Made by a program: the position numbers and the translations under genes. From Anaerolinea sp. (GTDB lineage: Bacteria; Chloroflexota; Anaerolineae; Anaerolineales; Anaerolineaceae): a DNA stretch of 14,087 nucleotides. Positions 6,276 through 13,205 of this stretch are shown here, in pieces; positions within the stretch are counted from its first letter, which is position 1, and every line of letters starts with the position of its first letter. Location of the stretch: positions 1-14,087 of the forward strand of contig JARKOV010000073.1 in NCBI GenBank assembly GCA_029975965.1. Direction: 5' to 3'. The notes beneath the pieces were generated by a model. It ran no database searches, was not told the origin of the DNA, and saw only the letters and a program-made list of their open reading frames with translations.

Positions 6276-8798
6276 ATGACCCAATTCGTAGAGGTGGCGG
6301 TCAACCTGCCGGTGGCGGTGGACTTGTTTCACTACCACCTGCCGGAGCAACTGGCAGGCCGCGTGCTGCCCGGCTGCCTGGTGGTGGTGCCGTTGGGCAA
6401 GAAAGAGGTGCAGGGGGTCGTCTGGCGCTTGATCGACCACCCGGCGGTGGCGGAGACGCGCCCGGTAGCCGAGCTGCTCGACCCGCAGCCCGTGCTCACC
6501 TCCGAGCAGATCGCGCTGGCGGAGTGGATGGCGCGCGAGACCCTCGCGCCGCTGGCGGTCTGCTTCGACCTGATGCTGCCCCCCGGCCTCTCCCAGCAGG
6601 TGGACGTGCTCTACCGGCTCAACGCCGCCGCGCTGCCGGAGCGCGGGCTCTCGTCGCTGCAGGCGCGCCTGGCTGGGCTGCTGCGCGAGCGCGGACCGCT
6701 GCGCGGGCGGCAGATCGACTCCTTCATGGGGCGGGTCAACTGGCGCCCGGCGGCCAACCAGATGAAGCGCCTCGGCTGGCTGGCAGCCAACGCGGTGCTG
6801 CCGCCGCCCAGCGTGCGCCCCAAGCAGGTGCGCCAGGTGCGCCTGAGCATTCCGCCGGAGGAAATCGACGCCCGCCTGGAGGCCATTCCGCGCCAGAGCG
6901 AGAAGGTGCGCGAGCGGCGCCGCGCCCTGCTGGGCTTCCTGGCCGATCAAGCCGAGCCGGTAGAGCCAGCCTGGGTGTTCGCCGGGGCGGGCGGGGGCAA
7001 TGCGGCTGACCTGCAGCGCCTGGCAGAAGCGGGGCTGGTCGCCTTCAACGAGGGGGAGGTGTGGCGCGACCCGCTGGAGCGCATGGAGTTCACCCTCAAC
7101 GACGCGCCGGAGCTGACCCAGGCACAGGGTGAGGTGTGGCAGACGGTGGCGGCTTCGATCAGCCGCGCCGCTCAAGGCGAGTCCATCCAGCCGCACCTGC
7201 TGCATGGCATTACCAGCTCGGGCAAGACAGAAATTTACCTTCAGGCGGTCGGCGAGACTTTGCGCCTGGGTCGGCAGGCGCTGGTGCTTGTACCGGAAAT
7301 TTCGCTCACCCCGCAAACGGTGCGGCGCTTCGCCGCGCGCTTCCCCGGGCAGGTCGGTTTGATCCATTCGCGCCTTTCGACCGGTGAGCGTTACGACACC
7401 TGGCGGCGGGCGCGGTCGGGCGAGCTGCCGGTGATCGTCGGGCCGCGCAGCGCGCTGTTCACCCCGCTGCCCGACCTGGGGTTGATCGTGGTGGACGAGT
7501 GCCACGACGAGTCTTACTACCAGGATGACTTCCCGCCGGCTTACTCGGCGGTGGAGGCGGCGCTGGCGCTGGGGCGGATCTCGCGGGCGCTGGTGCTGCT
7601 CGGTTCCGCCACCCCGGACGTGAGCCTGGTGCAGCGCGCGCGGATGGCGAAATGGCCGCTGCTCAGCCTGCCGGCGCGCATCCTGGCTCATCGCCAGGCC
7701 GTGGCGCAGCAGTTCCGCAGCCTCGGCCGCCCGGCGCCCGACCTGGCCGCCGAGGGCGAAAGCGCGCTGATCGAGCTTCCCCCGGTGCAGGTGGTCGACA
7801 TGCGCCAGGAGCTCAAGGCGGGCAACCGCACCATCTTCAGCCGCGCGCTGCAGCGCGAGCTGGAGCAGGTGCTGCAGCGCGGCGAGCAGGCCATCCTTTT
7901 CCTCAACCGGCGCGGTTCGGCCACCTACGTCTTCTGCCGCGAATGCGGGGCGGCGCTCAAATGCCCCCGCTGTGACCTGCCGCTGACCTTTCACGCCAAC
8001 GCCGATGCGCTGATCTGTCATACCTGCAATTACCGGCGCAAGATGCCCGCCAAATGTCCGGCTTGCGGGAGCGCCTCGATCCGCCAGGTTGGGTTGGGCA
8101 CCGAGCGCGTGGAAACGGAAGTGCAGGCTCGCTTCCCTGGTGCGCGGACGCTGCGTTGGGACTGGGAGACCACCCGCGAAAAGGACGCTCACGACCTGAT
8201 CCTGTCGCACTTTGCCGCGCAGCGCGCCGACGTGCTGATCGGCACGCAGATGGTCGCCAAAGGGCTCGACCTGCCGCTGGTCACGCTGGTCGGGGTGATT
8301 CTGGCGGACATTGGGCTGCAACTGCCGGATTACCGCGCCGGCGAGCGCGGATTCCAACTGCTCACCCAGGTGGCAGGGCGCGCCGGGCGCAGCCCGCTGG
8401 GCGGGCGGGTGGTGCTGCAGACCTACCTCCCCGAGCATTACGCCATCCAGGCAGCCAGCCGGCACGATTACCAGGGCTTCTTGCGCCAGGAGCTGGATTA
8501 CCGGCGCAAGTTGGGCTACCCGCCCTTTGCCCGGCTGGCGCGACTCGAGCTACGCGACACCGACGAGCGCCTCGCTGAGCAGGAAGCGCGCCGCATGGGC
8601 GACCTGGTGCGGGGCTGGCTCGAAGCAGGCGGGCATCGCGGCACCGAGATGATCGGGCCGGCGCCGTGCTTTTTCAGCCGGCAGGGGGGGCAGTACCGCT
8701 GGCAGATCATCCTGCGCGGGCCCGACCCGGCGGCGGTGCTGCGCGGGCAGGTGCTGGGCGATTGGCGCGTCCAGGTGGACCCGGTTTCGCTGCTGTAA
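6276..8798 (+). CDS. priA: Primosomal protein N' (PriA), replication restart helicase
   Basis: This 840-residue protein is full length for PriA, the 3'-to-5' superfamily 2 helicase that recognises stalled forks and reloads the replicative helicase. The N-terminal 3'-DNA-binding domain reads FVEVAVNLPVAVDLFHYHLP and VVVPLGKKEVQGVVW (residues 3-50). A winged-helix region occupies about 115-180. The helicase core has Walker A GITSSGKTE (311-319, Lys317) and the Walker B/DEAH box as DECHD (407-411). Eight cysteines bind two zinc ions between Cys554 and Cys597 (CRECG, CPRC, CHTC, CPACG). Motifs V-VI are GTQMVAKGLDLP and QVAGRAGR. The DEAH box reads DECH where many PriA proteins have DEEH; the key Asp, Glu and His are kept. 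The start at 6276 gives the conserved N-terminus exactly, while the open frame upstream overlaps the hydrolase gene. A long antisense open frame here is a codon-bias artefact. Confidence 0.97.
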   Translation: MTQFVEVAVNLPVAVDLFHYHLPEQLAGRVLPGCLVVVPLGKKEVQGVVWRLIDHPAVAETRPVAELLDPQPVLTSEQIALAEWMARETLAPLAVCFDLMLPPGLSQQVDVLYRLNAAALPERGLSSLQARLAGLLRERGPLRGRQIDSFMGRVNWRPAANQMKRLGWLAANAVLPPPSVRPKQVRQVRLSIPPEEIDARLEAIPRQSEKVRERRRALLGFLADQAEPVEPAWVFAGAGGGNAADLQRLAEAGLVAFNEGEVWRDPLERMEFTLNDAPELTQAQGEVWQTVAASISRAAQGESIQPHLLHGITSSGKTEIYLQAVGETLRLGRQALVLVPEISLTPQTVRRFAARFPGQVGLIHSRLSTGERYDTWRRARSGELPVIVGPRSALFTPLPDLGLIVVDECHDESYYQDDFPPAYSAVEAALALGRISRALVLLGSATPDVSLVQRARMAKWPLLSLPARILAHRQAVAQQFRSLGRPAPDLAAEGESALIELPPVQVVDMRQELKAGNRTIFSRALQRELEQVLQRGEQAILFLNRRGSATYVFCRECGAALKCPRCDLPLTFHANADALICHTCNYRRKMPAKCPACGSASIRQVGLGTERVETEVQARFPGARTLRWDWETTREKDAHDLILSHFAAQRADVLIGTQMVAKGLDLPLVTLVGVILADIGLQLPDYRAGERGFQLLTQVAGRAGRSPLGGRVVLQTYLPEHYAIQAASRHDYQGFLRQELDYRRKLGYPPFARLARLELRDTDERLAEQEARRMGDLVRGWLEAGGHRGTEMIGPAPCFFSRQGGQYRWQIILRGPDPAAVLRGQVLGDWRVQVDPVSLL

Positions 8799-8839
8799 GG
8801 GGCGAATGTAGACCCAATTGACAGGATTTTCCCTCCCGC

Positions 8840-8870
8840 TTCGCCCGTGAAGGCACTTATCGGCTATAAT
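8840..8870 (+). promoter_or_regulatory. Promoter candidate for the phosphoribosyltransferase gene
   Basis: A perfect TATAAT lies at 8865-8870, with a weak TTCGCC (8840-8845) 19 nt upstream as the only -35 candidate. Transcription would start near 8877 and give a leader of about 112 nt. A perfect TTGACA at 8818-8823 is too far from this -10 (41 nt) to work with it and has no -10 of its own. Confidence 0.45.
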
Positions 8871-8876
8871 GGGGGC

Positions 8877-8988
8877 ACAGTCATCGAGCAAAAGCGTCTA
8901 AATTTAAGCTGCGGGTTCTCACAAGGTCTGCCTGGGCCTGAATATCGAGACGTTATTCGATGCCTTAACCAAACATCAGGAACTGTCC
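8877..8988 (+). promoter_or_regulatory. Structured 5' leader of the phosphoribosyltransferase gene
   Basis: The presumed untranslated leader holds two small hairpins: AGGTC (8924-8928) with GGCCT (8935-8939), and a 7-bp stem with two G-U pairs formed by 8943-8949 and 8956-8962 around a 6-nt loop. AGGA (8978-8981) is the SD for the ATG at 8989, 7 nt away. I do not recognise a known riboswitch. The frame of the gene is open back to a TAA at 8905 but contains no ATG, GTG or TTG. Confidence 0.25.
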
Positions 8989-9498
8989 ATGCGGCGCGAA
9001 GTGTTGACCTGGGAAGATGTCGATAAGCTGATCGACCACCTGATCCCGCAATTCGAAACCGAATTTGAAGCGATGATCGTCATTACCCACGGGGGGATCG
9101 TGCCGGGGGGGATTCTGGCCGAGGCGCTGAAGATTGACGACCTGTTCATCGCTTCGGTGGATTTTCCTGCCGAGATGGAACTGGAAAAGCAGCGCGAAAA
9201 GACCCGCCTGCTGGCCTGGCCCAAATTCCTGCAGTTCCCCGACGATACCCTGGTGCGCGGGCGCCGCTTGCTGGTGGTGGACGACGTGTGGGGCTCGGGC
9301 CGCACGATGACGGCGGTGAAGAACCGCATCACCGGCAGCGCGGGGATCGCCTCGACCTGCGTGCTGCATTTCAACCCATACCGCAGCCTGTTTGGCACGC
9401 TGCGCCCCGACTACTACGCTGCGGTGACCGACGCCCACATCGTCTATCCCTGGGAGATCAAGCGCGGCCCAGAGGCGGTGCTGCTGAGAGATTTCTAA
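8989..9498 (+). CDS. Phosphoribosyltransferase, type I fold (COG2236/purine PRT-like)
   Basis: This is a 169-residue single-domain protein of the type I phosphoribosyltransferase fold. The PRPP-binding loop is LLVVDDVWGSGRTM (94-107), with the acidic pair Asp98-Asp99 followed by Gly-Ser-Gly-Arg-Thr. The pyrophosphate-loop region near the N-terminus is ITHGGIVPGGILAEAL (32-47). The hood-like C-terminus contains IVYPWE (151-156), the pattern seen in xanthine/guanine/hypoxanthine PRTs and in the predicted PRTs of COG2236. The likely reaction is transfer of the ribose-5-phosphate of PRPP to a purine base (salvage) in the cytosol, but the exact base cannot be assigned. The start is fixed by AGGA 7 nt upstream. 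The gene has its own promoter candidate and leader and is followed 10 nt after its stop by a perfect hairpin. Confidence 0.85.
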   Translation: MRREVLTWEDVDKLIDHLIPQFETEFEAMIVITHGGIVPGGILAEALKIDDLFIASVDFPAEMELEKQREKTRLLAWPKFLQFPDDTLVRGRRLLVVDDVWGSGRTMTAVKNRITGSAGIASTCVLHFNPYRSLFGTLRPDYYAAVTDAHIVYPWEIKRGPEAVLLRDF

Positions 9499-9508
9499 GC
9501 GATTGACC

Positions 9509-9546
9509 AACCGATCCAGGCTGCCGCAAGGCAGCCTGGATCGGTT
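9509..9546. terminator. Perfect 17-bp hairpin with GCAA tetraloop between PRT and ABC-F genes
   Basis: AACCGATCCAGGCTGCC (9509-9525) is followed by a GCAA loop (9526-9529) and its exact reverse complement (9530-9546): 17 pairs with no mismatch, closed by a GNRA-type tetraloop. It starts 10 nt after the PRT stop codon. After the right arm comes AAAATACC instead of a U-tract, and no U-tract follows on the other strand either, so it is not a textbook intrinsic terminator. It could be a terminator of another kind, an mRNA 3'-end stabiliser, an attenuator for the ABC-F gene that starts 13 nt downstream, or a member of a REP-type family. The structure is certain; the role is not. Confidence 0.6.
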
Positions 9547-9551
9547 AAAAT
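9546..9551 (+). promoter_or_regulatory. -10-like hexamer (TAAAAT) directly before the ABC-F gene
   Basis: TAAAAT begins in the last base of the hairpin's right arm and ends 7 nt before the ABC-F ATG at 9559. There is no SD in the 7-nt spacer (ACCATGC) and no clear -35, since that position falls inside the hairpin. If it is a promoter, the mRNA would be leaderless. If not, translation must rely on the read-through transcript carrying the hairpin immediately upstream. Confidence 0.35.
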
Positions 9552-9558
9552 ACCATGC

Positions 9559-11466
9559 ATGCCTCTTCTCTCCGCAATCGGGCTGGGCAAGTCCTACGGG
9601 CCGGTCGATATTTTCAGCGAGGTGAATCTCTCTATCCCGCACCGGGCGCGCATCGGCCTGGTGGGGGCGAACGGGGTTGGCAAGACGACGCTGCTGCGCG
9701 TGCTGGTCGGGGATGAAGAGGCCACGCATGGGGCGGTGCAGGTGGCGAAGGGCGTGCGCGTGGGCTACCTGCCGCAGCGCCCTGACCTGGCGACCTCGCG
9801 CACGATCTGGCAGGAGTGCCTGAGCGCCTTCAGCGAGCTGCTCGAGCTGCAGAGCGAGCTGGCCCGCCAGGAGCGCGCCATGGCCGAGCGCCCTGGTGAC
9901 GTGGCGTTGATCGAGGCATATGGTCGCCTGCAGGCCGAATTCGAGAGGCACGGTGGGTACACCTTCGAGACGCGCATCCGCCAGACCCTGGCCGGGCTGG
10001 GCTTTGAGCCGGCCGACTACCGCCGCCCGCTCAACCAGTGCTCGGGGGGGCAGCAGACGCGGGCATTCCTGGCGCGTCTGCTGCTCAGCGACCCCGACCT
10101 GCTCCTCCTGGACGAGCCGACCAATCACCTCGATATCCAGGCAATCGAGTGGCTGGAGAAAACCCTGCGCGATTGGAAAGGCGGGGTGCTGATCGTCTCG
10201 CACGACCGCTACTTCCTCGACCAGGTGGTCGAAGACATCTGGGAGATGACGCCGGCGCTTGAGCTGTACAACGGCAACTACAGCGCCTACCTGCAGCAGC
10301 GCGAGGAGCGCTACCAACGGCGCATGGAGGAATACGAGGCGCAGCAGGCGTTGATCGAAAAAGAGGAAGAGTACATCCGGCGCAATCTGGCCGGTCAGAA
10401 CACCAGCCAGGCCAAGGGACGCCGAACGCGCCTGGAGCGCCTGCTCGAAACGGCGCGAATCACCCCACCGGTGCAGCCGCGCAGCCTGCGTTTTCGCCTC
10501 ACCCCGGCGCTGCGCTCCGGCGACCTGGTGCTGCGCACCTACGGCCTGGGGGTGGGTTATCAGGACGAAGGCCGCGTGCTCTTCCGCGTGCCCGACCTCA
10601 CGCTGCGCCGCGGGGAGTGCGCGGCGGTGCTCGGGCCGAACGGTGCGGGGAAGACCACTTTTCTCAAGACGATCCTGGGACAGATTCCGCCGCTGCAGGG
10701 CGAGGTGCAGTTAGGCGCCAGCCTGGAGGTCGGCTACTTCGCCCAGGCGCACGAAGGCCTGCGCGCGGAGCGCAGCCTGATGGAGGAGATCGAGGCCGCC
10801 GCGCCGCAGATGCGCCCGGCCGAGATCCGCGATTACCTGGCGAAATTCCTTTTTACCGGCGACGACGTGTTCAAGACGGTGGCTCTGCTCTCGGGCGGGG
10901 AGCGCGGGCGGCTGGCGCTGGCGATCCTGGCGCTGGGCAACGCCAACCTGTTGCTGCTGGATGAGCCGACCAACCACCTCGACCTGCCCTCGCAGGAGGT
11001 GCTGCAGGCGGTGTTGGGCAGCTTTGGCGGGACGATCTTGCTGGTCTCGCATGACCGCTACTTGATCGACGCGCTGGCGACCCAGGTGTGGGAGGTCTTC
11101 CCTGAGCGCGGCGTGCTGCGCGTCTTCGAAGGGGATTACAGCCGCTACCGCCAGGCGCTGGCGGCTGAAGAGGTCGCTCGCCAGGCTGAAAAAGCCGCCG
11201 GCGGGCAGGCCAGGCCGAAAGCGGCGCAGGCTCTGCGCGCGCCGGGGCGCTCGACCAACCGCGAGCGCGAGCGCCAACGCCGGATTGAACAACTGGAGGA
11301 GGAGATCGAAGCGCTCGAGGCGCAACTGGCTCAGGTGGGGCGCCGGTTGGAGAACCCCCCCGCCGACGCGGGCAAGGTGCAGCAACTGGGGCAGGAATAC
11401 GTGCACCTGCAGCAGGCAATCGATGAGCGCCTGCACGCCTGGGACCGGCTGCTGGAAGAGGGGTAG
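9559..11466 (+). CDS. ABC-F family ATPase (ribosome-associated, Uup/EttA-type)
   Basis: This 635-residue protein has two ABC cassettes and no membrane segment, as in the ABC-F family that acts at the ribosomal E site (EttA, Uup, YbiT, antibiotic-resistance members). Cassette 1 has Walker A GANGVGKT (36-43), signature CSGGQ (161-165) and Walker B LLLLDEPTNHLD (181-192). The interdomain P-site tRNA-interaction linker, about 240-310, is helical and highly charged (EERYQRRMEEYEAQQALIEK). Cassette 2 has Walker A GPNGAGKT (359-366), signature LSGGE (444-448) and Walker B LLLLDEPTNHLD (464-475). A charged C-terminal extension with a coiled coil (about 565-632, RIEQLEEEIEALEAQLAQVG) resembles that of Uup. 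Whether it is a housekeeping translation factor or confers drug tolerance cannot be decided from the sequence; the position right after a strong hairpin is compatible with attenuation. A second ATG at 9555 is out of frame. Confidence 0.95.
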   Translation: MPLLSAIGLGKSYGPVDIFSEVNLSIPHRARIGLVGANGVGKTTLLRVLVGDEEATHGAVQVAKGVRVGYLPQRPDLATSRTIWQECLSAFSELLELQSELARQERAMAERPGDVALIEAYGRLQAEFERHGGYTFETRIRQTLAGLGFEPADYRRPLNQCSGGQQTRAFLARLLLSDPDLLLLDEPTNHLDIQAIEWLEKTLRDWKGGVLIVSHDRYFLDQVVEDIWEMTPALELYNGNYSAYLQQREERYQRRMEEYEAQQALIEKEEEYIRRNLAGQNTSQAKGRRTRLERLLETARITPPVQPRSLRFRLTPALRSGDLVLRTYGLGVGYQDEGRVLFRVPDLTLRRGECAAVLGPNGAGKTTFLKTILGQIPPLQGEVQLGASLEVGYFAQAHEGLRAERSLMEEIEAAAPQMRPAEIRDYLAKFLFTGDDVFKTVALLSGGERGRLALAILALGNANLLLLDEPTNHLDLPSQEVLQAVLGSFGGTILLVSHDRYLIDALATQVWEVFPERGVLRVFEGDYSRYRQALAAEEVARQAEKAAGGQARPKAAQALRAPGRSTNRERERQRRIEQLEEEIEALEAQLAQVGRRLENPPADAGKVQQLGQEYVHLQQAIDERLHAWDRLLEEG

Positions 11467-11472
11467 AGTTTT

Positions 11473-11490
11473 GCGGGTTTGTCAAACCGC
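11473..11490. terminator. Small hairpin between convergent genes
   Basis: GGTTT (11476-11480) and AAACC (11484-11488) pair around a 3-nt loop, and two further G-C pairs form past a one-base bulge. It lies in the 36-bp gap between the stops of the ABC-F gene and nadE, where a bidirectional terminator would be expected. The stem is short and neither side carries a good U-tract, so this is a weak candidate. Confidence 0.3.
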
Positions 11491-11502
11491 CAGGTTCTTA
11501 AT

Positions 11503-12333
11503 TCACGTTCCCCAATCGCGCAGGTAGAGGAAATCGTAGCCGATGGTGCGGTCGGAGAGCTTGGCGATGGGCGGGAGGACGCGCTTGAACTGGTTGCGGC
11601 GCACCCGCTCGACCACGGCGCGCACAAAGCTGGACGAGAACCCGGCCTCGATGCACTCCTCGGGGGTGTAGCGCTCGTCGATGAGCAGGTACAGCAACCG
11701 GTCGACTTCGGCGTAGGTGAAGCCCAGCTCACCCTCGTCGGTCTGCCCGCTCCACAGGTCGGCGGAGGGCGCTTTCTCGAGGATGGGCGCGGGGACGCCG
11801 ACGGCGCGGGCGAGCTGGCGCACCTGGGTCTTGTACAGGTCGCCGATCGGGTTGATCGCGCAGGCCGAATCGCCGTAGAGCGTGGTGTAACCGAGCAAAA
11901 TCTCGGTTTTATTGCCCGTGCCGACCGCCAATCCGTTGAAGGCCACCGACTGGTCGTAGAGCACGATCATGCGCATGCGCGCCATGATGTTGCCCTTGCG
12001 CACCGCGTCCATCTCGGGGAAGCGGGCGAACAGGGGGTCGACCATGTCGGTGATCTCGACGGTGATGCTCTTGACCCCGGTGGCGTCGATGACCATCTGG
12101 GCGTGGGCGAGCGAGTCGGGTGACGAGGCGCGGTAGGGCAGGCGGATGGCCTGGACGTTCTCCGGGCCGAGGGCCTCGGCTGCCAGGAAACAGGAGAGAG
12201 CCGAGTCGAGCCCGCCCGACAGGTTAATCACCCCGCGGGAAAAGCCCATGCGGGTGATCTCGCTGCGGATGAAGCCGGTCAGGATGCGCCGGGTGAGGTC
12301 GGTGTTGATCGACAGGTCAGGGGTCGAGTTCAT
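11503..12333 (-). CDS. nadE: NAD+ synthetase, synthetase (ATP-PPi) subunit
   Basis: This 276-residue protein corresponds to the C-terminal synthetase domain of glutamine-dependent NAD+ synthetase. It catalyses the last step of NAD+ biosynthesis: ATP-dependent adenylation and amidation of nicotinic acid adenine dinucleotide. The P-loop of the N-type ATP pyrophosphatase family is LSGGLDSALS (38-47). Other family landmarks are LPYRASSPDSLAHAQ, GTGNKTEILLGYTTLYGDSA, INPIGDLYKTQVRQLA and PSADLWSGQTDEGELG. The ATG is preceded by GGGAGG (complement of 12339-12344) with 5-nt spacing, a very strong SD that overlaps the last codons of the upstream amidase gene. Only 2 nt separate the amidase stop from this ATG. 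In most bacteria with the glutamine-dependent enzyme both domains form one chain; here they are two proteins in different frames. The stop is a TGA at 11503-11505. Confidence 0.94.
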   Translation of the reverse strand: MNSTPDLSINTDLTRRILTGFIRSEITRMGFSRGVINLSGGLDSALSCFLAAEALGPENVQAIRLPYRASSPDSLAHAQMVIDATGVKSITVEITDMVDPLFARFPEMDAVRKGNIMARMRMIVLYDQSVAFNGLAVGTGNKTEILLGYTTLYGDSACAINPIGDLYKTQVRQLARAVGVPAPILEKAPSADLWSGQTDEGELGFTYAEVDRLLYLLIDERYTPEECIEAGFSSSFVRAVVERVRRNQFKRVLPPIAKLSDRTIGYDFLYLRDWGT

Positions 12334-12335
12334 TC

Positions 12336-13205
12336 TTACCTCCCGGACGAGTGCGAACGGTCGTTGAGGATGCGGTTCAGCTCGCGCTGCACCAGGGCGG
12401 TGCGTTCGTCGCGCAGCAGAGGCAGGCGGGCGCGGGTGCGGTGGAGCTGGTTGAGGTCCAGCTCGACCAGGGTGAGCGCCTCTTCGAAAGCCGGTCCCTC
12501 GACCAGTTGGTCGCCGTTGGGGTCGAAAGCGGCGGCCGAGCCCCAGAAGTTGAGCCCGTCTTCGAAGCCGACCCGGTTGGTGTGGACGACGAAACTGGTG
12601 TAGAGGCTGGCGTAAGCGCGCAGGATGTGGTTGACCCAGCGCGTGGAGGCCAGCTCGGGTCGGTCGTTGAGACCGCGACCCGGAGAAGACGACATGAAGA
12701 GAAACAGGTCGGCACCGTCCAGCCAGAGCAGGTAGGGCGGCGAGGCGTGCCAGAAATCCTCGCAGATCAACATGCCGGCGCGCCCGAAAGGCGTGTCGAA
12801 GGCCTGCACCGAGTCGCCCCAGGCAAAGAAACGACCCTCGTCGAACAGGCCGTAGGTTGGCAGGTACACCTTGCGGTGGACGTGCAGCACTTGCCCGCGT
12901 GACAGGTAAGCCGAAGCGATGTAAAAGCGGTTGCGCACGTCCTCTTCGACGAACCCCACCACCAGGTCGATCTGCTGGCTGGCGACCAGCAAGGGCTGGA
13001 AGACAGGGTCGTCTTGTCGCGGTTTGCAAGCCACCGCCGAAGCCAGGTCTTGCAGCACGTACCCGGTGAGCGAAAGCTCGGGGAAAACGAGCAGGTCGGC
13101 GCCGCGGGCAACGGCCTGCTCCGCGATGGCGAGGTGCTTCTCGAGATTTTTCGGGACGTTGCCCAAAACGGTATTAATCTGTGCGAGGGCAATCGAGCAT
13201 TTCAT
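12336..13205 (-). CDS. Nitrilase-family glutaminase, amidotransferase partner of NAD+ synthetase
   Basis: This 289-residue protein is a complete carbon-nitrogen hydrolase (nitrilase) domain of the type fused to glutamine-dependent NAD+ synthetase. The catalytic triad is present: Glu43 in LVFPELSLTGY, Lys112 in VHRKVYLPTYGLFDE, and Cys148 in MLICEDFWHA. The ICEDFW signature around the nucleophile is typical of the NadE-linked glutaminase rather than of free-standing amidases. It should release ammonia from glutamine and pass it to the synthetase encoded directly downstream. The start is an ATG that overlaps the stop of the Lgt-like gene by the ATGA arrangement, with AAGGA about 15 nt upstream. 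It ends with a TAA 2 nt before the nadE ATG. Both junctions imply translational coupling within one operon. Confidence 0.92.
   Translation of the reverse strand: MKCSIALAQINTVLGNVPKNLEKHLAIAEQAVARGADLLVFPELSLTGYVLQDLASAVACKPRQDDPVFQPLLVASQQIDLVVGFVEEDVRNRFYIASAYLSRGQVLHVHRKVYLPTYGLFDEGRFFAWGDSVQAFDTPFGRAGMLICEDFWHASPPYLLWLDGADLFLFMSSSPGRGLNDRPELASTRWVNHILRAYASLYTSFVVHTNRVGFEDGLNFWGSAAAFDPNGDQLVEGPAFEEALTLVELDLNQLHRTRARLPLLRDERTALVQRELNRILNDRSHSSGR

Noticed and set aside
6240..8465. A 741-codon open frame antisense to priA
   Set aside because: It is a shadow of the high-GC third-position bias of priA. The product is rich in His, Arg, Gln and Ala with no recognisable domain, while the sense frame is an unambiguous PriA.
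8818..8823. Perfect TTGACA after priA
   Set aside because: No -10 hexamer lies 16-19 nt downstream. The TATAAT at 8865 is 41 nt away.
8869..8901. A 10-codon upstream ORF (MGAQSSSKSV) before the PRT gene
   Set aside because: Its ATG overlaps the last two bases of the TATAAT box, so it would lie upstream of the transcription start.
8877..8988. Resemblance of GCCTGGGC in the PRT leader to the 3' half of the ZTP (pfl) riboswitch
   Set aside because: The other conserved half of that aptamer is not present, and the distance between elements does not fit. The shared octamer alone is likely chance.
11503..13029. A single long frame joining nadE to sequence upstream of it
   Set aside because: The part before 12333 is an out-of-frame shadow of the glutaminase gene (Arg/Ala/Pro-rich). 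The glutaminase domain itself is complete in another frame, with its own start, triad and stop.
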